From positions 1 to 64,000 of the forward strand of contig CAMKQH010000022.1 in the NCBI GenBank assembly GCA_946414885.1: a stretch of DNA of 64,000 nucleotides, in the 5' to 3' direction. A program made the position numbers and the translations under genes. Every line of letters starts with the position of its first letter. The stretch's first letter is position 1. Below the pieces are notes generated by a model that ran no database searches, was not told the DNA's origin, and was given only the letters and a program-made list of their open reading frames with translations. Below, one piece after another: positions 43,088-50,756 of the stretch. Source of the DNA: an uncultured Lachnospiraceae bacterium (GTDB lineage: Bacteria; Bacillota; Clostridia; Lachnospirales; Lachnospiraceae).

Positions 43088-43300
43088 CGAAATGAAAAAG
43101 ATAGGAATTCAGTTTATTCTAACATGACTAACGGAGGTTATAACGGCATGAAGAGTATTAAGAAGAAAGGAATTCCCCTCCTCCCTGCAAAAGGTATTTG
43201 ATGAGGAATTCGGTGATTACTTGAGCGGCCGGATCGACGGCAAGGCCTTGTCGGAGCATTTGAAGAGCAGGGTGACGTTGTATTTGCAGGAGTCGAAATA
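43088..43300 (+). pseudogene. Mosaic of lipoprotein gene remnants
   Basis: At 43092 ATGAAAAAGATAGGAATTC copies the start of the gene at 27842 for about 30 bp. At 43131-43170 the leader and first nine codons of the gene at 37616 follow (CGGAGGTTATAACGGCATG, then K-S-I-K-K-K-G-I). They jump at AAGAAA into the last about 45 codons of the same gene family (CCCCTCCTCCCTGCAAAAG onward, ending GAGTCGAAATAA). The junction is out of frame and stops within 18 codons. It is the scar of a deletion between short AAGAAA-type matches. Confidence 0.85.
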
Positions 43301-43347
43301 AAGAAACCCCAGTAGCGGATTCACGTCTGCTACTGGGGTTTCTTTAT
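43301..43347 (+). terminator. Strong Rho-independent terminator before agrAC
   Basis: AAGAAACCCCAGTAGC pairs perfectly with GCTACTGGGGTTTCTT around a short loop, followed by TTATT. It insulates agrAC from the cassettes. Confidence 0.9.
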
Positions 43348-43416
43348 TAATTTTGCATGAATCGCGCATAATTTTGTCAATTCCATAAACATTCTATAGA
43401 TAAAAGATAGTATAAT
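43348..43416 (+). promoter_or_regulatory. AgrA-box promoter of agrAC
   Basis: TAATTTTG occurs twice with G at 43355 and 43376, 21 bp apart as in the cassettes. TATAAT is at 43411-43416. The GTGAT palindrome is absent. It suggests positive autoregulation of agrAC by AgrA. Confidence 0.65.
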
Positions 43417-43500
43417 AAGAAAAAAATTAGCAGCTACCTCACAACAAATAATGATTGCCAATTAATTACGGAATGACGTAAGGAGGTAACAAAAGAAAAA

Positions 43501-44208
43501 ATGATGACGATTGCCGTAGTTGACGATGATTATAAGATGCTGGCTAAGTTTTCGGAAATCCTGGGAAAATATTATGGAACGGGAAACGTTATTCAGCAGG
43601 ATTACATAAATGGATTGGAGTTTGTTCGCAGTCTGTCGGAAGGGCTTCCCAATATCGTTTTTATGGATATAGAAATGGACGTGATGAATGGAAGGGAGGC
43701 TATAGAAAAGCTTAGGGAAAAGGACAGAAATGAAAACACGTTTGTGGTGTTTATTTCCTCACACACGGATAAGCTGGCTCCGTTTTTTTCACTGCATCCA
43801 TTTGATTTTCTGGTAAAACCATTTTCTGACAAGGAAGTGTTTGCAGTTTTAGATAAGATCAAGGAACACATGGAGAAAGACAGGAAAACCATTACCCTGA
43901 TCATCGACAGAAAAGAAGTCAACATACCGGTAAGCGACGTGAAGTGGGTTCAATCCCTGGCACACCGTTTGGAGATTAAAACGTGTACTAGCGAAGAACC
44001 ACTCTATTGTTATGAAAAGCTGAATACGTTTTATCCTAAGCTAGAGGCTGCCAGTGATGATTTTTTACGGATTCACGCGTCATTTGCGGTAAATAAAAGA
44101 TATATTACGAGATTTACGCAGAAAGAAATCTACGTAAATGATCAAGTGTTCACCATAAGTTTGAAATTTAGGGCCGAAGTAATTATGAAACTACATGAAA
44201 GGTTGTAA
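43501..44208 (+). CDS. agrA: AgrA-type response regulator (receiver + LytTR)
   Basis: A 235-aa response regulator: receiver domain (about residues 1-122) with the acidic pocket VVDDD, phospho-acceptor D56 in FMDIEMD, T/S in FISSHT and K in LVKPFSD. The LytTR DNA-binding domain (about 135-235) shows IPVSDVKWVQSLAHRLEIKT, then FLRIHASFAVNKRYITRFTQ. LytTR domains bind direct repeats about 21-22 bp apart, matching the repeats seen at six places in this region. It starts 22 bp after AAGGAGGTAAC and is followed 6 bp later by the kinase gene. Confidence 0.93.
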   Translation: MMTIAVVDDDYKMLAKFSEILGKYYGTGNVIQQDYINGLEFVRSLSEGLPNIVFMDIEMDVMNGREAIEKLREKDRNENTFVVFISSHTDKLAPFFSLHPFDFLVKPFSDKEVFAVLDKIKEHMEKDRKTITLIIDRKEVNIPVSDVKWVQSLAHRLEIKTCTSEEPLYCYEKLNTFYPKLEAASDDFLRIHASFAVNKRYITRFTQKEIYVNDQVFTISLKFRAEVIMKLHERL

Positions 44209-44214
44209 GAAAAG

Positions 44215-45513
44215 ATGCTGTTTAGTGAAGCTGTATATTTTGCCTGTAACTTTATTTTCATTTTTGGCATGCATTTGTTTTATGCAAAAATGTTTCCCTC
44301 GAATGAGAAAAAATGGATACGAAGATTGGCGCTGATTCTATTCTTGTTTGTGGATTTTGCGTTGTGGCTTGGGATATCAAATCCGTATTTGTTTCCCATC
44401 CTTAGTTTCCTTACTTATTTTGGGGTTACAATTGCGTATCAAATCAGGATAAACTATCGGAATTTTCTTGCTGCCTTTTTAATCTTGGCATTTGGGATTA
44501 CCAGCGAGCTTCTTGCATCCTATTTGGTCTCTTATTGTATGGGAAAAGCAGGGGTGACGGAGACGGAAAGCGTATTAGTGGCTGCGTTGATTTCCGCAAG
44601 ATTGTTTTTCTTTTTAATGACGTTACTATCAGCGAGACTAACCCTCTATCAAAAAGAGGGAGGGCCGATGCGTTACGTAGCGGTGTTGGCAACGCTTCTT
44701 CCAATCATTTCCGTCGTTTTGGTCATCTATGTTTTTAGCTTGGCTGAATTTGATAAAAACACGATTTTGGACGCAGGTTCCTTAGGTGCGTTGCTTTCGG
44801 TATTTGCGATCATTTTGATTAATCTGATCACGGTTTGGCTGTTTGACCGGCAATCCCATGCTTATCAAATGGAGCGGGAATCGCAGGCACTTAGAAAGAC
44901 CATTCAGGTGCAACAGGAGCATTATAACGGGGAGATCGAAAAGCGAGAGGCCATACGGAAAATAAAGCATGATTATAAAAATTTTCTATTGGCAATTCAG
45001 GCGGATCTGGCATCTGGAAAGGAAGAGGAAGCCCAAAAAGTGATAGAAAGGGAATTAGAAGGGGACGCCGTTTCTGATTTTCCTCATTGTGGATGGTATG
45101 CGTTGGACGCCATCGTTTCTTATAAGGAGGCAGGCGCTCAAAAAATGGGCATGCATCTGCGGCCCGAGTATTACTTGGAAGCTGAACCGGCAGTTGCCAG
45201 CGAGGATATCTGCATCATGATGGGGAATGCCATTGACAATGCAATCGAATATTTATCGGCGCATCCTGCGTGTTCTAAGGAGATACGGATCCACGTGAGA
45301 TATGAAAAAGGAGTTTTGAACATTAAGGTAGGAAATGAAGTGGAGGAGGCGGTGGCAGTTTCTGACAGGCGATTTTGTGCTTCTTCCAAAACAGGAGAGG
45401 GGCATGGATACGGATTGAAGTCGATAGATTACGTGGCGGGGAAATATGGTGGAAGATTGATTTTGTCAAGCCATGAGAGATATTTTGAATGTGGAGTGCT
45501 GTTATATTGTTGA
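44215..45513 (+). CDS. agrC: AgrC-type sensor histidine kinase
   Basis: A 432-aa kinase with about six to seven N-terminal membrane helices (residues 1-205), the AgrC-like sensor. A coiled segment and the GHKL-type kinase core follow: phospho-acceptor His252 in KIKHDYKNFLLAIQ, N box MGNAIDNAIEY, and G box GHGYGLKSIDYVAGKYGG. It ends FECGVLLYC. The acceptor motif H-D-Y-K-N and the missing D/F boxes fit the HPK10 family. It is translationally close to agrA. Its stop codon is the first base pair of a 21-bp repeat array. Confidence 0.93.
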   Translation: MLFSEAVYFACNFIFIFGMHLFYAKMFPSNEKKWIRRLALILFLFVDFALWLGISNPYLFPILSFLTYFGVTIAYQIRINYRNFLAAFLILAFGITSELLASYLVSYCMGKAGVTETESVLVAALISARLFFFLMTLLSARLTLYQKEGGPMRYVAVLATLLPIISVVLVIYVFSLAEFDKNTILDAGSLGALLSVFAIILINLITVWLFDRQSHAYQMERESQALRKTIQVQQEHYNGEIEKREAIRKIKHDYKNFLLAIQADLASGKEEEAQKVIERELEGDAVSDFPHCGWYALDAIVSYKEAGAQKMGMHLRPEYYLEAEPAVASEDICIMMGNAIDNAIEYLSAHPACSKEIRIHVRYEKGVLNIKVGNEVEEAVAVSDRRFCASSKTGEGHGYGLKSIDYVAGKYGGRLILSSHERYFECGVLLYC

Positions 45514-45658
45514 GTCCATGCCTCGCATGCATGAGTCCATGCCGCACGCGCATGAGTCCATGCCTCGCTTGCATGAGTCCATGCCTCGCATGCATGAGTC
45601 CATGCCTCGCATGCACGAGTTCATGCCTCGCATGCATGAGTCCATGCCTCATTCGCAA
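45512..45658. repeat. Seven 21-bp tandem repeats starting in the agrC stop codon
   Basis: Units begin at 45512, 45533, 45554, 45575, 45596, 45617 and 45638 (the last degenerate). The unit GAGTCCATGCCTCGCATGCAT contains an ATGC-CTC-GCAT inverted repeat. Being a multiple of three, it keeps frames open on both strands (M-H-E-S-M-P-R on plus), but no ribosome site or homology supports a gene. Confidence 0.92.
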
Positions 45659-45681
45659 AAATCTGCAAGCAGATTTTTTGC
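45655..45681 (+). terminator. Hairpin with T-run after the 21-bp repeats
   Basis: GCAAAAATCTGC, loop AA, then GCAGATTTTTTGC: a near-perfect stem with the T-run inside the 3' arm. Likely the agrAC terminator. Confidence 0.65.
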
Positions 45682-45715
45682 TCATGAGATGGCTTCGCCA
45701 TATGATCATACAAAA

Positions 45716-45764
45716 AAGAGACCACCCGCCCGAATGCAAGCATTCGTCGGTTGGTCTTTTTTTG
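45716..45764. terminator. Bidirectional terminator between agrC and the ABC genes
   Basis: AGACCACCCGCCCGAATGC pairs with GCATTCGTCGGTTGGTCT, flanked by A6 on the left and T7 on the right. It can end both the rightward agr transcript and the leftward ABC transcript. Confidence 0.8.
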
Positions 45765-45784
45765 ATGATCGCATGGACTCAGGG

Positions 45785-47575
45785 TTATTCAAACTGTGAT
45801 GCATATAGTTTGTAGTAGAAGCCGCGTTGGGACATGAGGGCGTCGTGGGTGCCTTGCTCGACGACGTCGCCGGCGTTGACAACGAGGATCTGGTCGGCGT
45901 TTTGGATGGTGCTCAGGCGGTGGGCAATGACGAAGCTGGTTTTTCCCTTCATGAGGCTTCGGATCGCTTTTTGTACCTGGCGCTCGGTGTTGGTGTCCAC
46001 GTTGCTGGTTGCCTCGTCGAGGATCAGCATGTTGGTGTTGTAGAGCATGGCGCGGGCGATGGTGAGGAGCTGTTTCTGGCCCTTGGAGATGTTGCCGCCG
46101 TCCTCGTAGATGATGGTGTTGTAGCCCTTGGGAAGGCGCAGCACGTAGTCGTGGATCTTCGCGGCTTTGGCGGCGGCCACGACTTCTTCCTTGGTGGCGT
46201 TTTCCTTGCCGTAGGCAATGTTGTCAAAGATGGTTCCCTGGAAGAGCCAGGTGTCCTGCAGCACCATTGCGTAGTTCTTGCGAAGGCTTTCCAAGGTATA
46301 GCTCCGGTATTCCTTGTCATCCACGGCGATCTCGCCGGAGTTCACGTCATAGAAGCGCATGAGCAGGTTGATGATGGTGGTCTTTCCGGCACCCGTTGGA
46401 CCGACGATGGCGATGGTCTGGCCGGGCTTTGCCTCGAAATTCAGGTCCTTTAGGATGGTCTTCTCGGGCACGTAACCGAAGGCAACGTGCTTCGCGTCAA
46501 CCTCACCCTGGCAATCCGTGAGCTTAGTCGCACCATAGAGGTCGGCGGCTTCCTCAGGCTGGTCCAAGAGGTGGAAAACTCTTTCCCCTGCGGCAAGCGC
46601 GCTAAAAATCTCGTTGATAATGTTCGAAATCTCATTAATGGGGCCGGAGAATTTACGGCTGTAAAGGATAAAGCTGGAAATCTGTTCGAGGCCCACGATG
46701 GCCTTCATGTAGAGTACGGCGCCGCCCATGCCGATGGCGGCGAGGCCGAGGTTGGAGATCATGCCGATGGTGGGACCCATCTTCATGCCCATGCCGTCCG
46801 CATTCCGATAGGCTTCCGCGGCATTTCGGTTGATTCCGCTGAATTTCTCCGACATCTTGTCCTCGCAGGCGTAGGCGAGGATCGTCTTTTGGCCCGTGAA
46901 CATTTCCTCTGCGTAGCCGTTCATGACGCCATAAGCCGCGCTTCGCTTGGAATATAGGGGACGCGTGATCTTTCCCATGTGCTTCGTGTACCAGATGGAG
47001 AGCGGGATCGTAAAGATCATGCACAGCACCAGAGGCACGGAGATTACGCACATGATGATGAAGCTGCCCACCACGGTGATGGTGCTCGTGAGGATCTGGA
47101 TCACGTCCGTGGAAAGGCAGGTGGACACCACGTCGATGTCGTAGGAGACGCGGCTGATAATGTCGCCGGCCTGATTCCTGTCGAAGTAGCTGACGGGAAG
47201 CTTCATGAGCTTTTCAAACACGTCCTGACGAAGGTTTTGCGCCACGCGCTTGCCGACGCGGGTCATGCAGACGCTGACGGTAAAGCCCAGAATGTTTGAG
47301 CCCACGTACGCAAACAACATTAGGAGCGTGTAATGCAACACCTGATCCATGTCAACCTGCCCCACGCCCTTTTTATAGCCTTCTTCGGCGACGCCGATGG
47401 CCTTGCCCGCGAAGCGGGGTCCCAAGAGGTTTCCCACGTTGCTGACAATGGCGCATGCAAACAGCAGTAATACGATCCATTTATATCTTTCCAGATATCG
47501 AAGGATCCTAAGAAGCGTACCCTTCGCGTCCTTCGGTTTTTCTTTTTTTCCGCCTCGATCTCCAGGTCCCGGCAT
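45785..47575 (-). CDS. ABC exporter half-transporter, subunit B
   Basis: A 596-aa half-transporter: six-helix exporter domain (about residues 20-335) and a nucleotide-binding domain (about 355-590) with Walker A GPTGAGKTT, Q-loop VLQDTWLF, Walker B NMLILDEATSNVD and H-loop IAHRLST. The signature loop is the unusual ISKGQKQ instead of LSGGQ. It lies just downstream of the other subunit (47713-49560), so they form a heterodimer of the LmrCD/TM287-288 type. Such exporters move drugs, lipids or peptides. AAAGGAG precedes the ATG. The upstream hairpin at 47632-47677 may reduce readthrough from subunit A. Confidence 0.92.
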   Translation of the reverse strand: MPGPGDRGGKKEKPKDAKGTLLRILRYLERYKWIVLLLFACAIVSNVGNLLGPRFAGKAIGVAEEGYKKGVGQVDMDQVLHYTLLMLFAYVGSNILGFTVSVCMTRVGKRVAQNLRQDVFEKLMKLPVSYFDRNQAGDIISRVSYDIDVVSTCLSTDVIQILTSTITVVGSFIIMCVISVPLVLCMIFTIPLSIWYTKHMGKITRPLYSKRSAAYGVMNGYAEEMFTGQKTILAYACEDKMSEKFSGINRNAAEAYRNADGMGMKMGPTIGMISNLGLAAIGMGGAVLYMKAIVGLEQISSFILYSRKFSGPINEISNIINEIFSALAAGERVFHLLDQPEEAADLYGATKLTDCQGEVDAKHVAFGYVPEKTILKDLNFEAKPGQTIAIVGPTGAGKTTIINLLMRFYDVNSGEIAVDDKEYRSYTLESLRKNYAMVLQDTWLFQGTIFDNIAYGKENATKEEVVAAAKAAKIHDYVLRLPKGYNTIIYEDGGNISKGQKQLLTIARAMLYNTNMLILDEATSNVDTNTERQVQKAIRSLMKGKTSFVIAHRLSTIQNADQILVVNAGDVVEQGTHDALMSQRGFYYKLYASQFE

Positions 47576-47619
47576 GGTTGATTCTCCTTTATTCTTCGTG
47601 ATATGACATGTTTTCTGGA

Positions 47620-47695
47620 TACCTCGAGGGGATGACCTGGAAGGTCTTTTTAGGTCGCATGGTCACGAAAAAGACCTTCCAGGCCAAGCCCCGAG
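47620..47695 (-). promoter_or_regulatory. Long hairpin between the two ABC genes
   Basis: CCTGGAAGGTCTTTTT (47628-47643) and AAAAAGACCTTCCAGG form a perfect 16-bp stem, and CTCGAGGGG/CCCCGAG extends it outward. On the minus strand the loop-side T-run makes it terminator- or attenuator-like, so the two subunits may be made in unequal amounts. Confidence 0.6.
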
Positions 47696-47712
47696 TTACA
47701 TGGGAATCTATG

Positions 47713-49560
47713 TCAGGCCATGGCGCCCATCTGTACCTCGTAGGTATCGCGATAGTCTTTGCAGCTTAGCAACAATTCTTCATGGGTTCCGTACCCAATG
47801 CATTTTCCGTTATCTAACACCAAAATCTTGTCCATGTTCATGACGCTGGACACGCGCTGCGCGATGAGGATCAGCGTGCAGTCAGGGTGATGCTCCAAAA
47901 TCGCCTTTCTCATGGCGGCGTCCGTCTTGTAATCCAGGGCGGAGGAGCTGTCGTCCAAGATCAGGATCTCAGGGTTTCCGGCGAGGGCCCTGGCCACGAA
48001 CATGCGCTGCTTTTGGCCGCCGGAGAGGTTGGCACCCTTGATGGTAGCCTCATACTGAAGCCCCTGCGCAAGGCCGTCCACGTACTCGGCGGCGCAGGCA
48101 TCCTCCACGGCGCCGCGAATGGCCTTCGGGTCAAGCTTTCGCTCAAAATCGATGTTTTCGTAGAGAGTGTTCTGGAAGATCATGTCATTTTGGAAGACGG
48201 TGCCAAATTTCCGGCGAAGATCGTCCTTCGCGTAAGCGGAGACGGGCTTTCCATCGATGACAATGCTTCCTTCGTCCGCCTCATAGAAGCGCATGAGAAG
48301 GTTGACGATGGTGGACTTGCCGCAACCCGTAGGTCCGATAATGCCGAGGGTCTCGCCCTTTTTCATGGTAAAGGACACGTCGGACAGGGCCTTCTCGCGG
48401 CTTTCGCCGCCAAAATCCGCTGCAGCCTCTGCTGCCGCGACCGAAGAGGAGTCTTGCTTTTTCTTTTTGCTTTCGGCAGCAGGTGTAGTTGTCTGTATTT
48501 CCGGTTTTCCATAGCTGAAGGATACGTGATCAAAGTTGATGAAGGGCGCTTCCGCCGCATTCCCAGCAAGCTGCGCACCGACGCCCGTGACGTCAGCCAG
48601 ACTCGCCAAAGCTTCATCCGTATCCATGGCAAGCACTTCGCCAATGCGGTTTGCGCTGGCGCTGGCCTTGCTCATGGTGGTGAAGATGCGGCTAAGGCCC
48701 ATGACGCCCATGGTGATCATGTTAAAGTAGGTCAGGAACGCAAGGATCACGCCGGGCTTGATCTCGCCTAAGTTTACGCGGTAAGCACCGACAAAGACAA
48801 CGATGGAGAGACCAATGTTCAGAAGAAATTGAATCACGGGACCGGGCATGGCCATGACGGTTGCGGCGGCCACGTCGCTCCTTGTGAGCTCCTGATTGGA
48901 CTCGGCGAAGCGCCGTTTTTCAAAATCTTCCTTGCTGAGGGCCTTCACCACGCGGATGCCGGTGATGTTTTCACGCATGACGCGTACCACGACGTCGAGC
49001 TTTTTTTGCACCTTGGTATACATTGGGATACCCTTGGAGGAAATCATGTAGATGACCAAGATCAGGATCGGCATCATGCAAAGAAGGATCAGGGAGAGCT
49101 TGAAATCCATGAACATTGTCATGATCAGGCCTCCGAGGAGCATCATGGGCGCGCGCACGCAAAGGCTCTGGAGCTGTGCGCAGGCGCTCTGCACGTTGTA
49201 GCTGTCACTGGTCATGCGGGAGATGAGACTCGGAAGCGTCAGTGCGTCAAACTGCGTTCCCGACAGATTCATGGTCTTCTCAAAAAGACTCTGCCGGATT
49301 TCGTAGCTGATCTTATGGGCATTGTCGATGGCCCTTTTGTTCGCAATGACGTTCAGCGCGCGGAAGATTACGGCCGTCGCGAACATCAGGGACCCCCAAA
49401 GAAGCACCCTCGTCAGATTCCCCGAGGGTACGATCTCGTCAATAATATATTCCAAAATATATGGAAGCGAGAGTTCGCTGACCGATCCGAGGAACTTGAT
49501 CAGGATGGCAAGCGCAACTAGCTTCCAGTGTTTTTTCATGTGCTTGAAAATTAATCTCAT
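47713..49560 (-). CDS. ABC exporter half-transporter, subunit A (degenerate catalytic site)
   Basis: A 615-aa half-transporter: six-helix domain (about residues 10-310), a Lys/Ser-rich insertion (about 365-385), and a nucleotide-binding domain with Walker A GPTGCGKST, canonical LSGGQKQR and H-loop IAQRVSS (Gln instead of His). Walker B is EILILDDSSSALD, so the catalytic Glu is replaced by Asp. In the composite site built from this Walker B and subunit B's ISKGQ loop both parts are degenerate, while the other site is canonical, the classic asymmetric heterodimer. It is the first gene of the unit, next to the palindromic operator at 49701. Confidence 0.92.
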   Translation of the reverse strand: MRLIFKHMKKHWKLVALAILIKFLGSVSELSLPYILEYIIDEIVPSGNLTRVLLWGSLMFATAVIFRALNVIANKRAIDNAHKISYEIRQSLFEKTMNLSGTQFDALTLPSLISRMTSDSYNVQSACAQLQSLCVRAPMMLLGGLIMTMFMDFKLSLILLCMMPILILVIYMISSKGIPMYTKVQKKLDVVVRVMRENITGIRVVKALSKEDFEKRRFAESNQELTRSDVAAATVMAMPGPVIQFLLNIGLSIVVFVGAYRVNLGEIKPGVILAFLTYFNMITMGVMGLSRIFTTMSKASASANRIGEVLAMDTDEALASLADVTGVGAQLAGNAAEAPFINFDHVSFSYGKPEIQTTTPAAESKKKKQDSSSVAAAEAAADFGGESREKALSDVSFTMKKGETLGIIGPTGCGKSTIVNLLMRFYEADEGSIVIDGKPVSAYAKDDLRRKFGTVFQNDMIFQNTLYENIDFERKLDPKAIRGAVEDACAAEYVDGLAQGLQYEATIKGANLSGGQKQRMFVARALAGNPEILILDDSSSALDYKTDAAMRKAILEHHPDCTLILIAQRVSSVMNMDKILVLDNGKCIGYGTHEELLLSCKDYRDTYEVQMGAMA

Positions 49561-49700
49561 GATTTTTATTTCCCGTCTGTGATATTAAAACGATTTATTA
49601 GTCTACTAACAATTTTAGCATAAATTTTTAGGACGTAAAGATTTTGAGGTCAATTCGCAAAATTTAGTTAAAAATACCATAAAATTGGGTAAATCTTGAT

Positions 49701-49718
49701 TTGGACAAGCTTGTCCAA
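49701..49718. promoter_or_regulatory. 18-bp perfect palindrome, operator copy 1
   Basis: TTGGACAAGCTTGTCCAA lies between the leftward ABC exporter and the rightward 51-aa peptide gene. The same 16-bp core occurs at 51462-51477, and the DNA after both copies is recognisably related (e.g. GTCCTGT, then AG.ACTGCGAGATG-like words). It is a likely binding site for the XRE regulator at 50757. Confidence 0.7.
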
Positions 49719-49839
49719 TGTCCAAAATCGATGAAATTTTCGAAAAATCCCGTTCCTTGTCCTGTTTTTTCGGAGGAGAAATTGATAGGGTGAGATCAAG
49801 AACTGCGAGATGCAGAAAACAAAAAAGGAGGAACCCAAG

Positions 49840-49995
49840 ATGAGTTCAATTGCACCGATGATTTTGTTAAAGAAAAAGAAAGATGAGAATCAGAAAGGAA
49901 AAAAGAAGAGAAATTGGTTAAAGCCCATCCTGATCGTGTTGGTTGTAGTCGCATTATTCTTTATCATCATGGCGTTGGGAATGGTAACATTCTAA
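49840..49995 (+). CDS. 51-aa membrane peptide
   Basis: The peptide has a hydrophobic start (MSSIAPMILL), a very basic stretch (KKKKDENQKGKKKRNW) and one membrane helix (about residues 28-48; PILIVLVVVALFFIIMAL). AAGGAGG sits 8 bp before ATG 49840; an ATG at 49810 has no ribosome site. It is expressed divergently from the ABC exporter across the palindrome. It could be a small regulator of the exporter, a bacteriocin-like peptide, or a target of the CPBP protease encoded nearby; none is proven. Confidence 0.6.
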   Translation: MSSIAPMILLKKKKDENQKGKKKRNWLKPILIVLVVVALFFIIMALGMVTF

Positions 49996-50007
49996 GGATG
50001 CCGTGAG

Positions 50008-50694
50008 TCACTTTGCAGATAGTTTATTGATCAAGTGATTAATCCACCGAAGCAGGCATGCGACGCCCCAGTCCGTCAGCACGATACTGGAGAAGATGAG
50101 CGCGGCCGGTATGGCGCCCCAGTTCATGAAGCCATACCAATCGTTGGTATTTGGCCATTCGCCCTTGCCGTTAATCAGAATGTTCGCAAGGTAAACACAA
50201 CCGTAAATCAAAGCAGGTGATCCCGCGGGGAAGGTATTGCGGAAGGGAAGCGTTCCGTCCAACAGGCAGAATTCGACCATGCCAAGCAGCGGGATGATCA
50301 GATGGAAAAAGAGGTTGGAACCGAGATACAGTTTGCCATAGCCGTAAAGCGGACCGAAAAAGCAAGCAACGACCAAAAAGGTCACCATGACGGCCGCCGT
50401 CGCGGCGAGTTTCAGCGTCATCATCCACATAGGGCAGGACGTTACCTGAGTCGCAGGAACGTCCTGGGAAGCAGGTGATTTGCCGTGCCCCTTGAGAAAC
50501 CCGGAGACCAAGTAAATCGCCGCAACAATGCCGCACAGGATGTTAGACTGCACGGTAAAATACCGCAGATTATTCCATCCAGAGGTGGCGAGGACGCCTC
50601 CGTTATTCCCATTTTTATCCAACATGATCCCAAGCCCTACCAGGGTACACGCGACGATCAATAGGTTTAACGTAATCACAATCTTTTTCTTCAA
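50008..50694 (-). CDS. Pr6Pr-family membrane protein
   Basis: A 228-aa protein with about six membrane helices. The stretch WNNLRYFTVQSNILCGIVAA, and later FHLIIPLLGMVEFCLLDG and IYGCVYLANI, fit the Pr6Pr (FAR-17a/AIG1-like) group of bacterial membrane proteins, whose eukaryotic relatives are lipid (FAHFA) hydrolases with Thr/His active residues. T in YFTVQSN and H in FFHLIIP are in the expected places. It is transcribed leftwards, convergent with the 51-aa peptide gene. Confidence 0.7.
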   Translation of the reverse strand: MKKKIVITLNLLIVACTLVGLGIMLDKNGNNGGVLATSGWNNLRYFTVQSNILCGIVAAIYLVSGFLKGHGKSPASQDVPATQVTSCPMWMMTLKLAATAAVMVTFLVVACFFGPLYGYGKLYLGSNLFFHLIIPLLGMVEFCLLDGTLPFRNTFPAGSPALIYGCVYLANILINGKGEWPNTNDWYGFMNWGAIPAALIFSSIVLTDWGVACLLRWINHLINKLSAK

Positions 50695-50756
50695 GGCGGG
50701 ATCCTCCGTTTAATTTATTGCAACGCTGCGATAATGACAGGCAGTTCTGCGCTTCG

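Noticed and set aside
24600..43416. Transposon or integron origin of the cassette array
   Set aside because: No transposase, integrase, terminal inverted repeats or attC-like sites were seen; junctions look like homologous or microhomology recombination.
45473..45815. Proteins encoded by the 21-bp repeats on either strand (ESMPRMH / MHARHGL)
   Set aside because: Frames are open only because the unit is a multiple of three; no ribosome site, no homology, and they overlap the agrC end and a terminator.
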